Positions 42,108 through 51,546 of a stretch of 52,657 nt of DNA are shown here, in pieces. The notes beneath the pieces were generated by a model, which did not search any database, was not told where the DNA came from, and worked only from the letters and a program-made list of their open reading frames with translations. Origin of the DNA: Candidatus Woesearchaeota archaeon (GTDB taxonomy: Archaea; Nanobdellota; Nanobdellia; Woesearchaeales; UBA11576); contig JABMQF010000032.1 of NCBI GenBank assembly GCA_013203345.1, forward strand, positions 1 to 52,657. The letters run 5' to 3'. The stretch's first letter is position 1, and the number at the start of each line of letters is the position of its first letter. The position numbers and the translations under genes are program-made.

Positions 42108-43256
42108 ATGGCTGAAAAGAAAAAAATACTGACAGAAGATGAAAGACGTGAGGTGATAAAGCTCCTCAAGGATTATGAAAAAGAAATGAATAATCTAAAT
42201 AATTCTTTTGATAATCTCAAGAAACACGTCGATTTAAGTGATGATAAGAGTAATAGTTTTACTAAAAAAGGAAAAGAAGAACTTGAATCCACTGAGACTA
42301 AAGCTCAATTAGGCATAGCAAATTCTTTTGTCAATGATGCTCGCAATAACCCTAAAAAGAAAGAGATGTATCTGAAACAAGCAATTAAGATTCTAAAAAA
42401 CAAGCCCAACTCTTCAGAAGCAGATGAAAAAAAGAGTCTAATAACAGAACTAACTGCAAAGATGAACCAAGGCAAAGAAACGCCTGAAGAAAAAACAGAA
42501 CCAATCACTAAAAAAGAGTTTGATGAATGGATAAAAAACAATCCCTTTATCAACTCAACAGCAAAATTAGAAGATACATTATCCAATTTGCATGACGATG
42601 AGTCTTTTAATAATACAATAAAGGAAATTAACAGCACCCTATATAAAAGCCGTAGTGCGGCAAACCGTAATCAAGTTATTAGTTGGCTGATAGAAAAAAT
42701 TGATGAAAAGATTGAATATATAAAAAATATGGATAAGAGTCCCGACAACATACATCAGGAGACTTTGGGCAAGCTGGATAATTTCTACAAACATATCAAA
42801 ATGCAATTAGAGCAGCAGCGTGACGCAAGCAGTACTGAAACATCCACGACAGATACAACAACTGAACCAAAACAAAGACCTGAACCAATTTTAATAAAAG
42901 AACATGGTCCAGAAGAACTTGCAAATCTCGGATCTAACACTAAAGATAAAGACGATGTTGAAGCGTTAATCAACAGCAACGCGATAATCAATCCTAAAGC
43001 CAGCATCGCAGAGTCAAAAAATACATTTGCATCTGGTACTGAAAAATTTGAATTAAAAAAGAGTATGGAAGATTTTCTTCAGAAAAGTTCCACAGATAAT
43101 ACCATCAAACAAGTGAAAACACAAATTACCAATGCAATCTCAAGTAAAATTAAAAAATTAGAAAATGAAATGAAAACCGACAATTCTAAAGAACTCGAGA
43201 ACCTTATAGAATATCTCAAACAACAAAAAAAGTTTATCAATAAGTTCAAAGGATAA
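42108..43256 (+). CDS. Soluble Lys/Glu-rich helical protein
   Basis: A 382-residue protein without membrane segments. The helical N-terminal part (1-130) is followed by a helical middle, a Ser/Thr-rich linker near 240-260 (TSTTDTTTE) and a final helical part. An AGGTG ribosome site lies just upstream of the ATG. It is 26 bases after the preceding gene and four bases before the giant coiled-coil gene. No family recognised; probably a cytoplasmic component of the same assembly. Confidence 0.7.
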   Translation: MAEKKKILTEDERREVIKLLKDYEKEMNNLNNSFDNLKKHVDLSDDKSNSFTKKGKEELESTETKAQLGIANSFVNDARNNPKKKEMYLKQAIKILKNKPNSSEADEKKSLITELTAKMNQGKETPEEKTEPITKKEFDEWIKNNPFINSTAKLEDTLSNLHDDESFNNTIKEINSTLYKSRSAANRNQVISWLIEKIDEKIEYIKNMDKSPDNIHQETLGKLDNFYKHIKMQLEQQRDASSTETSTTDTTTEPKQRPEPILIKEHGPEELANLGSNTKDKDDVEALINSNAIINPKASIAESKNTFASGTEKFELKKSMEDFLQKSSTDNTIKQVKTQITNAISSKIKKLENEMKTDNSKELENLIEYLKQQKKFINKFKG

Positions 43257-43260
43257 TAAT

Positions 43261-46200
43261 ATGATTACAAAAAACAAAGTAGGATTATATGGAGTGTTCT
43301 GGGTATTCATAGGAATAGTTGCAATCCTACAGTTCTCAAAAGGAATAAATGGAGTGGTTACTGGAACAGGCATCATTTCTGTAGGTTTAGTCATATTTTC
43401 TGTATTTGTTATTTTCATAAAACCTAAAGTAAGGATATTCAAGGAGCTTCTTGACATAAAAGAGGAAGAGTTTGATGCTGATGACTTAAGCAAATCATAT
43501 CAATCAATCAAACAGCATGGCAGCAAGACAATCAAAGCAGTCAAAGGAGTAAAAGAAAATATTCCTGACATCTCATCAAAGATTCGCCAAACATGTTCAA
43601 CATTAAAAACTAAACTGACTTCTAAACAAGCAAGAAAAGAGACTGTGGGAGAACAGATAAATGCTGTTGCGGAAGTAACACAAGAAGTTGAAAAAACTCT
43701 AGAAGAGCTTGCCGAAAGCACTGACCAAAGATCTGCCACGGGAAAGTTGCTTTCTGTACTTATCGGAGAACTCGAAGCAGAACATAAGGAAGTCGCTTCA
43801 AAAATAGAGGAATTGCAGGATAACAAAGAGGATTTCGGCAGGATAGAACAATTACTAAAAGATAATCTCGAAAGGTGCAGAAAAGTATTGACAAGTGAAG
43901 ACCTTGAAGTGAAAATAAGAGAACTCCATGGCGTAGAAGAGCTGATTGCCAGGGAGCGCGAAGAAAAGATTGATGATAAGCTTCAAAAAGAATTGATTGT
44001 TGCAGAACAGCAAAGTCATTATCTTAAGAAGTTGCAAAAACGCACCCATAGCACAATAAAACAACTACAGGCAGCAATACATCCTGACGGGAGAGATAAA
44101 AATTATCAGGAAATGCAGGCTCGTCTTGACAATATGGAGACTATTTCTGATTCTCTCGCTACTGTCGCAGAAGATCACGCCAAACTCGTGATGAATATAA
44201 TACAGAGTATGAGAAATGCTGATAGGCAGGTTCAGCAATTACACCTTCTCGAACTTCAACAGGAAAAAAATAAACACATAGGGCTTGCAGAAAACGCCAA
44301 ATTAAGAGTTATAGAAGCAGACAAAAAAGCAGAGGACTTCTCTAAAATATTGCGTTCATCACAGGCTGAAAATACTGAACTGAAAAAAAGAGTGGACGAA
44401 CTTTTCAGTAGTGTTGCCAGAGCAAACATGAATCTGAATGCTTGGAGAAAAGATCTGAAAACCGCTAAAGAAGCGATTAAAGGTGACAAAGATCTTGAAA
44501 CACTTCTCGCAAATCTCAACACCACTGATTCGAACAAGAAGATAGACCTCATAAACAGGCTTGTGAAAGCAGTTATTGCCAGTGACGAAAATGCGTCAAA
44601 CATGCTGGAAAGCAAGGCAGCTGCAGAAGCTCAGGTAAATGAACTCAATCGTAAGGTTGCGGCACTTAAAGAAGAGAAGAATAATACTGAGAATGCGCTT
44701 TCTGCGGCAAAAGAAGAAAATAAAGAGTTCAGAAGAAATATTATCAGAAAAGAGGAAATGATCTCTGAAATCAATCTTAACTTCAGTAAAGAAGTAGATG
44801 ACGAAACAAGGAAAAGATATGGGGAAGAACTCGAAAAACTAGGAAAAGAAAAACAGGAAATGCAGATTAAATTAAGAGAATCTACTAATGATTGCAGCAT
44901 ACGTGCAAAAGAGATTGAGGAAGTTAAGAGCAGTCTTGCAGCATCACAAGAAAAAGTAAAGGCTCTTGAGCCGCAATTGTCAGACCTAACACGAGAAACA
45001 AAAGATGCTTTGAAACAGAAAGATAATGTCCAGGCTGAACTCAAAAGGATACAAAAAGAGTTCGCTGACCAAAAAGATGATCTAACAAAAAAGATTTCTG
45101 AACTTGAAGAAAAGATTGTCGAAGAACGTAAAAGATTCAAAAAAGCTCAAGAAGAAAAAAATAGACTATCAGAACAAGCTGATAAATCGCATAAAGCTGT
45201 TCAGGAACAAGAAAATAGAACATCTCTTGCATGGGACGCGACAAAAAGATTGGAAGAACAGAAGAAAGAGCACATGCACGTGATATCCGAGATGCACAAA
45301 CTTGTTGAAAAAGAAAGAAAAAATAATGACAATCTGCACACAGCAATATCTGAAGCAAATATCGAATCGCGAAAAGCACTAAGACATCTTAACGGTCTTA
45401 AGCAGATATATGCCCAAGAGCTTAGTACAGGCCATTTACAAGCCGAAGAGTTGACAACAACTAATCTAGAATTCGAGAGAAATATACGAAATTTAGAAGA
45501 TAGTTTGATGACGCTAAAAGACAGAAAGCTCCAGCTTGAATCACTTCCCGAAGATAGGATAGATACTTCGACTGAAGATGAAATAAAGGATTTCATACAT
45601 GAAATAGCTGAACTAACAAAAGCTATCAAAGAGGATAAAAAAGATCTTGGAAAGAGCAAAGAGCTGGCAAGGTCGATGGAAGAAAGGGCAGAACATGCTG
45701 AAGAAAGAATCAATATTATAGAAGAAGAAAGATTGCAGGTATTCCAGGATCTAGAATCATCTAACGCAGAACTTGAGAACCTACGAAAAAATAATGAAGC
45801 AGATACTGCAAGACACCACGAAGAGGTTGACAAGCTTCAAGGAAAAATATTAGAGCTTGAAGCAAACATAGAAAATATTCAAGAAAGTATCAAAAATGCA
45901 AGCTCTGTGATTGATAATGCAGAAGAGATTGAACATCGTGAACAAGAACTCGCAGAACTTATCGATGAATACAAAGAACTCATAAGCAAAAGGACTCAAG
46001 TGCAGGAACTAACAGTAAGAAGGGTTCACGCTCTGCGAAAAATACAAACAGACTATCAGAATAATGTGAAAGAGACAGAGCAGCTCAGTGAGGAAAAAGC
46101 AATTCTTGAGAGCGAACTGGAAGAAGCAAAACGTAGGGAAAATAATCTACTTAATGAAAATAAAAGACTCATCGATGAGGAAAACGTAATAAAAACTATT

Positions 46201-47868
46201 GAGCTAGTGCCTAAAGAACTTGAAGAATTAAAAGAAAAGCTGAGAACAACTGAAGAAGAACTCAAGAATACTCAAGCAAGCAGGGGACAGCTCAAAGAAG
46301 TTATTAATGCTGCAGCAGAACGAATTCATCAGCTTGAGTCAACACAGCAAGTATTAAAACCAATCATAGATGTTGATATTACATCAAAAACAGCGGATAT
46401 GAGACAAAAAGTTGAAGAAGAACTTCAAATAAGCATAAACACAAAGATTACATTAGAGGTGCTTGATAGAGTTATCAGATTAAAAGATACCAATCCCTCC
46501 AAGACAATTGAATTGATTGATGACTCACTACCACACATGATGCAATTTGATAAGAATGTTAACATGCATGAAGAGGAAAAATCAATTCTCACAAATACTA
46601 TTTCTAGATTGCAGGAAATCAAATCAGTTCTAGAGACAAGTATTGCGATGGCTCATCCAATCGTTGCAAAACCGATTGTGATAGCAATAGGTGATGTACA
46701 TGGTGATTGGAAAAAATTAAAAGAAGTGATGAACAAAGCAGGCGTACTTGAAGGCGATAGGTGGAGCGCACCAAAAGGAACAAAGGTTGTTCTACTTGGA
46801 GATTACATAGACAGAGGTGAAGAGACCTTTGAAGTGCTCTACCAGCTCATGAAACTCAAACAAAAAGCAGGGGAACAGCTAGTCATGCTCATCGGAAACC
46901 ACGAGGCTATGTTCCTCGGAGCATTCGACTGGGAAGGTTTTGATAAACCAAAGATATTTGAGAGTTATTTAGCAGAGGAACAAAGCTTTGAGCAAAACAC
47001 CAATGGAGAAGAAGATGCAGTCAGGCAATGGAATTTCAACAACACGACTCATAAATTCAGGCAACTTTATCTGAGGCTTAGAAAGTTGAAGATCAGCTGG
47101 TTAGGCAATGAGTTGATAAAAAATAAGAACACAGGCCTTCCTTTGTATAATGAGCAGGGTGAAGTGCAAAGCCATGTGTTGAACTCCCTGGGATTAAACT
47201 TCAATGATTTGCTGAAAGATTCGCGCCTTATCTTCAAAACATCCTACAAGGATATCCCTATGAAAAAATATATTGAGTTCCTAAGAAAAAACCTTGTAAG
47301 TCATTATATGGATGATAACTACAAAGTCCTCTTTGTTCATGCAGGAATTCCATTCCATGCAGATAACATGGAAGATCTAAGTGACAATCCGCTTATTAGA
47401 ACACCTGGCGATTTCGTGAATAGGCAAGAGCTGAACAAGCTACTGGCAGATCTGGATAATAGAATCAAAAAGAAGGATATAAACTTCATGATAACCGCCA
47501 CAGAGCTTTCACCACTTACTGCAGCCGAACCAGTCAAAAGGTCGTATGAATGGTACGATATCTACAAAAAGTATTGGAAAAAGAGTTCGGAAGAGAACGA
47601 AGCAAGGATAAGCAGTTTGATATCAGATTCATTGAAATTCTCTGCTGTTGTTCATGGACACTCGCGACACAGACCAAATGAAGACAATCTGCAATCCTGG
47701 TATACCCACAATAACAGGATAAGAAGAGAATACAATATTGATTTCGGCATGTCCAAAGGATATAAAACAAGCCCTGGCGGATGGCTTGTGTTAAACAACA
47801 ATAAAACAATAGATGTAAACATCATAACTGATACAGATGTCAATAAGTACACTTACAAACTAGAATGA
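43261..47868 (+). CDS. Giant membrane-anchored coiled-coil protein ending in a PPP-type phosphatase
   Basis: A 1535-residue protein. Two membrane helices at about 8-25 and 35-53 anchor it. Residues ~70-1130 are nearly continuous coiled coil, comparable to SMC or myosin rods but without an ATPase head. The C-terminal ~390 residues are a metallophosphatase of the PPP/ApaH-like class: GDVHGDW from 1144, GDYIDRG from 1180, GNHE from 1212, FVHAG with His1360 and VVHGHSRH with His1465, a full metal-ligand set with long insertions. The coil could hold the phosphatase ~150 nm from the membrane or in bundles. I know of no named family with this fusion. Ribosome site AAAGG upstream. Confidence 0.85.
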   Translation: MITKNKVGLYGVFWVFIGIVAILQFSKGINGVVTGTGIISVGLVIFSVFVIFIKPKVRIFKELLDIKEEEFDADDLSKSYQSIKQHGSKTIKAVKGVKENIPDISSKIRQTCSTLKTKLTSKQARKETVGEQINAVAEVTQEVEKTLEELAESTDQRSATGKLLSVLIGELEAEHKEVASKIEELQDNKEDFGRIEQLLKDNLERCRKVLTSEDLEVKIRELHGVEELIAREREEKIDDKLQKELIVAEQQSHYLKKLQKRTHSTIKQLQAAIHPDGRDKNYQEMQARLDNMETISDSLATVAEDHAKLVMNIIQSMRNADRQVQQLHLLELQQEKNKHIGLAENAKLRVIEADKKAEDFSKILRSSQAENTELKKRVDELFSSVARANMNLNAWRKDLKTAKEAIKGDKDLETLLANLNTTDSNKKIDLINRLVKAVIASDENASNMLESKAAAEAQVNELNRKVAALKEEKNNTENALSAAKEENKEFRRNIIRKEEMISEINLNFSKEVDDETRKRYGEELEKLGKEKQEMQIKLRESTNDCSIRAKEIEEVKSSLAASQEKVKALEPQLSDLTRETKDALKQKDNVQAELKRIQKEFADQKDDLTKKISELEEKIVEERKRFKKAQEEKNRLSEQADKSHKAVQEQENRTSLAWDATKRLEEQKKEHMHVISEMHKLVEKERKNNDNLHTAISEANIESRKALRHLNGLKQIYAQELSTGHLQAEELTTTNLEFERNIRNLEDSLMTLKDRKLQLESLPEDRIDTSTEDEIKDFIHEIAELTKAIKEDKKDLGKSKELARSMEERAEHAEERINIIEEERLQVFQDLESSNAELENLRKNNEADTARHHEEVDKLQGKILELEANIENIQESIKNASSVIDNAEEIEHREQELAELIDEYKELISKRTQVQELTVRRVHALRKIQTDYQNNVKETEQLSEEKAILESELEEAKRRENNLLNENKRLIDEENVIKTIELVPKELEELKEKLRTTEEELKNTQASRGQLKEVINAAAERIHQLESTQQVLKPIIDVDITSKTADMRQKVEEELQISINTKITLEVLDRVIRLKDTNPSKTIELIDDSLPHMMQFDKNVNMHEEEKSILTNTISRLQEIKSVLETSIAMAHPIVAKPIVIAIGDVHGDWKKLKEVMNKAGVLEGDRWSAPKGTKVVLLGDYIDRGEETFEVLYQLMKLKQKAGEQLVMLIGNHEAMFLGAFDWEGFDKPKIFESYLAEEQSFEQNTNGEEDAVRQWNFNNTTHKFRQLYLRLRKLKISWLGNELIKNKNTGLPLYNEQGEVQSHVLNSLGLNFNDLLKDSRLIFKTSYKDIPMKKYIEFLRKNLVSHYMDDNYKVLFVHAGIPFHADNMEDLSDNPLIRTPGDFVNRQELNKLLADLDNRIKKKDINFMITATELSPLTAAEPVKRSYEWYDIYKKYWKKSSEENEARISSLISDSLKFSAVVHGHSRHRPNEDNLQSWYTHNNRIRREYNIDFGMSKGYKTSPGGWLVLNNNKTIDVNIITDTDVNKYTYKLE

Positions 47869-48013
47869 AATCAATCCAAACAAATTCAAAATACACTATT
47901 GATATATAAACAATTTATAAAAAAAACAAAAACATTATAAACCCAAAATACCCAATCAAGACCCAGGAATTATAAAAGACTGGCGTAAACATAATAAAAG
48001 AAAGAGGAATCTC
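47869..48013 (+). promoter_or_regulatory. Internal promoter region of the large operon
   Basis: 145 AT-rich bases with box A-like CAATTTATAAAA (47911-47922) and GAATTATAAAAG (47968-47979), then an AGAGGAA ribosome site (48003-48009) before the ATG at 48014. Genes from 48014 on may be transcribed separately. Confidence 0.45.
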
Positions 48014-50371
48014 ATGGAAAAGAGACAATTTTTAGCCCTGTTTATTGCAGTAACACTATTATTTTTGCTACTGACAGGCTGTGCAGGAATTACTAGAATA
48101 GATAATTTCTTTGAAAACAAGGAATATCTCGATCATAGCAAGATTATAGATTTCGCTCTTTTCTTTATTATTTTCTTTGCACTTACTTACACTGGACTTA
48201 GTAGAGTCTGGGGTGAAGGTTTTGGCAAACCAGGTGATGCAAAAGGACCTATTGTAGGGATATCTCTGGCATTAGGAATTACTCTCGCTTTCGCCATAAT
48301 ATCCCAGACTAGATTCTCTATTACAACAATGTTCCCTATTGCCAAGGCTATGTTATTCCTCTTGATATGGTTCGTGATATGGGGATTGTTTATTGCTTCA
48401 AAAATTTTCGGAGAACACTGGGGTGGCAAAGCTATCGCCGCTATTCTTGCGTTAATCGCTTGCTATTTGATTTTCAGTATTGCAACTTTCTTTATCTGCG
48501 AGATGGAGTCAAACCAGGATGATCCTGCTTGTGAATCTGGATTCTTTAGTGGTGGTGCCCAATTATTACAAAAACTGATTAGATCATTAACACCTGACCC
48601 ATCTCCAGATCCTACGCCTGGACCAACACCAGGACCAACACCCACACCAGAATGTAGAGCAATCTCAGACTGTCCTGCTAATCATAATTGTATTGGGGGT
48701 AAATGTGAAGAACTACTCGAACCTGCTCCTCCTTGTACAACAACAGCTGATTGCTTTGCAGGTCAAATTTGTATAAGTGGTTCTTGCTTTGTCAGGAATT
48801 GTGATAGCAGTTCAGATTGTTCAGATGGTAAAACTTGCAAGGATGGTCAATGTTTAGATAGGGAATGTAATTCTATCTCAGACTGTCCTGCTAACAATAA
48901 TTGTATTGATGGTAATTGTGAAGAACTACTTCAGCCAAGACCTACTTGTACAACAACAGCTGACTGCTTTGCAGGTCAGATATGTATAAGCGGTACTTGT
49001 TTTGTCAAAGAATGTGATAGCAGTTCAGATTGTTCAGGTGGTAAGACTTGCAATAATGGTCAGTGTATAACTCCTGAGTGTACAAGCAATTCTGACTGCG
49101 GAACAAATGAAGCCTGCACAAATGGTGCGTGCGTCGCTATAGAATGTTCAAGTAATTCTGACTGCGGAACAAATGAGATCTGCAGGAATAATGAGTGTAT
49201 AACTCCAACAATCTGTACAGGTCTTCCGGGTAGCTGCCCAGACGGTCAGGTTTGCAGGAATAATGCTTGCGTACCAAGCCCATCAAGCTGTAGAAGCTAT
49301 GCTGACTGCGGCACAGGCATGGAGTGTAGAGCAGGAGTATGCGTTGCTTCAACAAGTTGTAATATGGATAGTGATTGCCTTCTTGAAAGAGTCTGTAGGG
49401 ATAATCGCTGTGTAGAACCTTATGATGCTCCTAATGATCCACAATCAGGAAATCAAGACCAGGAAGGATCTGGTGAAGAAGAAAATGAAGAAGGTGGAGG
49501 AATCCCCTGGTGGGTATGGATCATTATTGGAGTGATCGTACTTATTCTGCTAGGTCTGCTAGGAGTATCTGTTGTAGCAACTGGTTTTGTAGGTCACAGA
49601 GTTGGGTATCACCAATGGAAGAAGTGGAAGCATGGTGAAGACCTCTCTATTATGGATGATAGGATACTCGAACTTATAGTAAAAGCCATGGAAATGCTCG
49701 AAGCTTTGAACAATGACATAGGTAACAGAGAACATACTAATGATGAAAAAAGCCTTTGGAAAAGAGCAATGCAAAGCAAATCGCCCCGTCTGCGCAAGAG
49801 CATTGAGAAATATCTCGGTGGAGCAGGGTATGACAATATAACCTACGCTCCTAATCTTAACCCTCCTACTGCTGGCGGTCCAAGCAGAAAGAAGTTCCTT
49901 GACAGGGTTGAGTCCTGTGCACACACAATTAGAGAAACTCATAGTCTTTTGAACAACCGTCTGTTGAATTTCTTCTGGCCTAAGCTAAAGAGAATCAAAA
50001 AAATTGAAGACAGACTTATGAAGACTGCTGTATCACCTATAGTTCACTTTGACAAAAAAGTCACTTTCATGTATAAAGCACCACCAAGAACAACAAATAT
50101 CACAGAAGTGAAAGTTAATTATCAAAAGCCTGATGGAAGCGTCAAAACAGAGACATTGTTCAATGTGAACCCCAATATAAATGTCTGGAAATTCAAGACA
50201 TCTGACCCTCTTGTTGACGGCGCTTACAAATACAAATACTTAGTCACTCAAGGTGGAGTAGTTACTCAGCTAAAAGATTCGCTTAACAACATGTCACCAC
50301 CAGGAACTACCCAATGGAGTTTGCTGACAGTCAAGGATCCAGAGAGAGATCCAGCAGGACCAAGGCCTTAA
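48014..50371 (+). CDS. Membrane protein with eleven extracellular Cys-rich repeats and a cytoplasmic CBM48-like domain
   Basis: A 785-residue protein. A hydrophobic N-terminus with LLTGC (Cys23, lipobox-like) precedes a four-helix membrane block (about 45-65, 80-98, 108-130, 138-162), related to that of 39937-42081. A Pro/Thr linker (193-213) leads to eleven CxxxxDCxxxxxCxxGxC-like repeats (213-475), an acidic stretch, and one more membrane helix (~497-520). The ~265-residue cytoplasmic part ends (about 675-780) in a domain like AMPK glycogen-binding/CBM48 E-set modules, ending GAYKYKYLV. Repeats 1-3 and 4-6 are a recent 71-codon duplication. Likely a surface receptor or adhesin. Confidence 0.78.
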   Translation: MEKRQFLALFIAVTLLFLLLTGCAGITRIDNFFENKEYLDHSKIIDFALFFIIFFALTYTGLSRVWGEGFGKPGDAKGPIVGISLALGITLAFAIISQTRFSITTMFPIAKAMLFLLIWFVIWGLFIASKIFGEHWGGKAIAAILALIACYLIFSIATFFICEMESNQDDPACESGFFSGGAQLLQKLIRSLTPDPSPDPTPGPTPGPTPTPECRAISDCPANHNCIGGKCEELLEPAPPCTTTADCFAGQICISGSCFVRNCDSSSDCSDGKTCKDGQCLDRECNSISDCPANNNCIDGNCEELLQPRPTCTTTADCFAGQICISGTCFVKECDSSSDCSGGKTCNNGQCITPECTSNSDCGTNEACTNGACVAIECSSNSDCGTNEICRNNECITPTICTGLPGSCPDGQVCRNNACVPSPSSCRSYADCGTGMECRAGVCVASTSCNMDSDCLLERVCRDNRCVEPYDAPNDPQSGNQDQEGSGEEENEEGGGIPWWVWIIIGVIVLILLGLLGVSVVATGFVGHRVGYHQWKKWKHGEDLSIMDDRILELIVKAMEMLEALNNDIGNREHTNDEKSLWKRAMQSKSPRLRKSIEKYLGGAGYDNITYAPNLNPPTAGGPSRKKFLDRVESCAHTIRETHSLLNNRLLNFFWPKLKRIKKIEDRLMKTAVSPIVHFDKKVTFMYKAPPRTTNITEVKVNYQKPDGSVKTETLFNVNPNINVWKFKTSDPLVDGAYKYKYLVTQGGVVTQLKDSLNNMSPPGTTQWSLLTVKDPERDPAGPRP
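48653..49078 (+). repeat. Tandem duplication of 213 bases inside the Cys-rich gene
   Basis: Units 48653-48865 and 48866-49078 (71 codons each) are nearly identical through blocks such as TGTACAACAACAGCTGA and TGTGATAGCAGTTCAGATTG, each encoding three Cys-rich repeats. The frame is preserved. Confidence 0.8.
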
Positions 50372-50372
50372 A

Positions 50373-51422
50373 ATGGAAATTCAGACAAGCCATACAGCAG
50401 AAGAAAGGAGAAAGCGCATTCTTGAGCGTATGGACATGGTTAAAACATTTTTCGAAGATGGTGATATAAGCGGAGCTTTAACAACATTAGGTGGAGTAAA
50501 AGAAGAGTATATCAAGATTAAGGAAGACACTGCTGTTGACCCTGCAGAAAAAATAAACATTGAAACTGCAGAAAAAAACGCTGACCAACAGATTGCGGCT
50601 TCAAAAAAAGCATTCAAAGAAGACGAGGCAATGCACAAACTGCTGGCTGGAAAGACAGTAAGCATAGAACAATTGATTTCTTTGGTTAATTACTTTAGCA
50701 TAGATCCTGAGAACGACAAATGGCTTTCTGAAAGACTTTCATTCAAGCGCTTGGTATATAAGAAAAAAGGTTACAAGATACTCAAGTTCCGCTCAAAGGA
50801 CGACCAGGGCCAGATTCAGCTTGATGGTTTTGTTCATGTGCAGTCATTGGAGAAAGAGATTGACAAAGGTTGGATCCCTGTTGATGAGAAAACAATAGAA
50901 CGCATACTTGCAAAAGAGACTGCGCAGGAAATGAACAACATTGAGAAAGGAATGACCGAGACTCCACAAAAATTAATTGGTCTTATTCAGAACCTTCGGG
51001 ATCAGAAGATACAGCCAGAAATGATAAAAAAGAAGATCTTAGATACAAAACCTAAGATAAAAATGGGAGAGCATACAGCAAATATAAACTATTACATGGA
51101 GATCAACAACCATCCTGTGATACATATTGAAGGCTTCCCTGCTTCTGTATGGCTGAAACTGGAAGAACGAGCAATAGGGACTGCGGTCAGTATCCTACAC
51201 TTACTCGAACCTCTGTCAGGCAAACTAGGTAATATCAAACCATTTGGAGCTCACACCATTGAAGAAGCAATGGATCTTCGTGACCATGACATCAAAGAAC
51301 TTAGTTTCTGGAAGGAAAAAGAACCTGAAAACAACATAACAATTGAGGAAATAAACGCCTTGATATTCATGAAAAAAGGCAGGGGCGTTGTACGAAATAA
51401 AAAACCCGCCAAACCAGAATGA
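50373..51422 (+). CDS. Hypothetical soluble protein
   Basis: A 349-residue protein without signal or membrane segments. The first ~100 residues are helical (AEERRKRILERMDMVKTFFEDGDI...). The middle (about 125-180) contains beta-rich FKRLVYKKKGYKIL and QIQLDGFVHVQSL segments, and the C-terminal third is mixed alpha/beta. It starts one base after the Cys-rich membrane protein, so it is probably its cytoplasmic partner. Family not recognised. Confidence 0.7.
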   Translation: MEIQTSHTAEERRKRILERMDMVKTFFEDGDISGALTTLGGVKEEYIKIKEDTAVDPAEKINIETAEKNADQQIAASKKAFKEDEAMHKLLAGKTVSIEQLISLVNYFSIDPENDKWLSERLSFKRLVYKKKGYKILKFRSKDDQGQIQLDGFVHVQSLEKEIDKGWIPVDEKTIERILAKETAQEMNNIEKGMTETPQKLIGLIQNLRDQKIQPEMIKKKILDTKPKIKMGEHTANINYYMEINNHPVIHIEGFPASVWLKLEERAIGTAVSILHLLEPLSGKLGNIKPFGAHTIEEAMDLRDHDIKELSFWKEKEPENNITIEEINALIFMKKGRGVVRNKKPAKPE

Positions 51423-51454
51423 TACAGATAATAACCATTTAAGAATAACAAAAA

Positions 51455-51464
51455 TTTTATATAC
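51455..51464 (+). promoter_or_regulatory. Box A promoter of the last gene of the cluster
   Basis: TTTTATATAC lies 83 bases before the ATG at 51547. An AGGTG ribosome site precedes the ATG, so this is a gene with a long leader. Confidence 0.45.
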
Positions 51465-51546
51465 TCACCAACTCAACTCCCTTCGAAAAGAGGCACTACT
51501 GCTTCTATAAATCATAATAAAAAAGAAAACTCATGAGGTGTTTTAT

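Noticed and set aside
45201-45833. Long Ser-rich minus-strand ORFs opposite the giant coiled-coil gene
   Set aside because: They are the complement of Glu/Lys/Leu-rich codons, which gives Ser/Phe/Leu-rich frames; no start signals.
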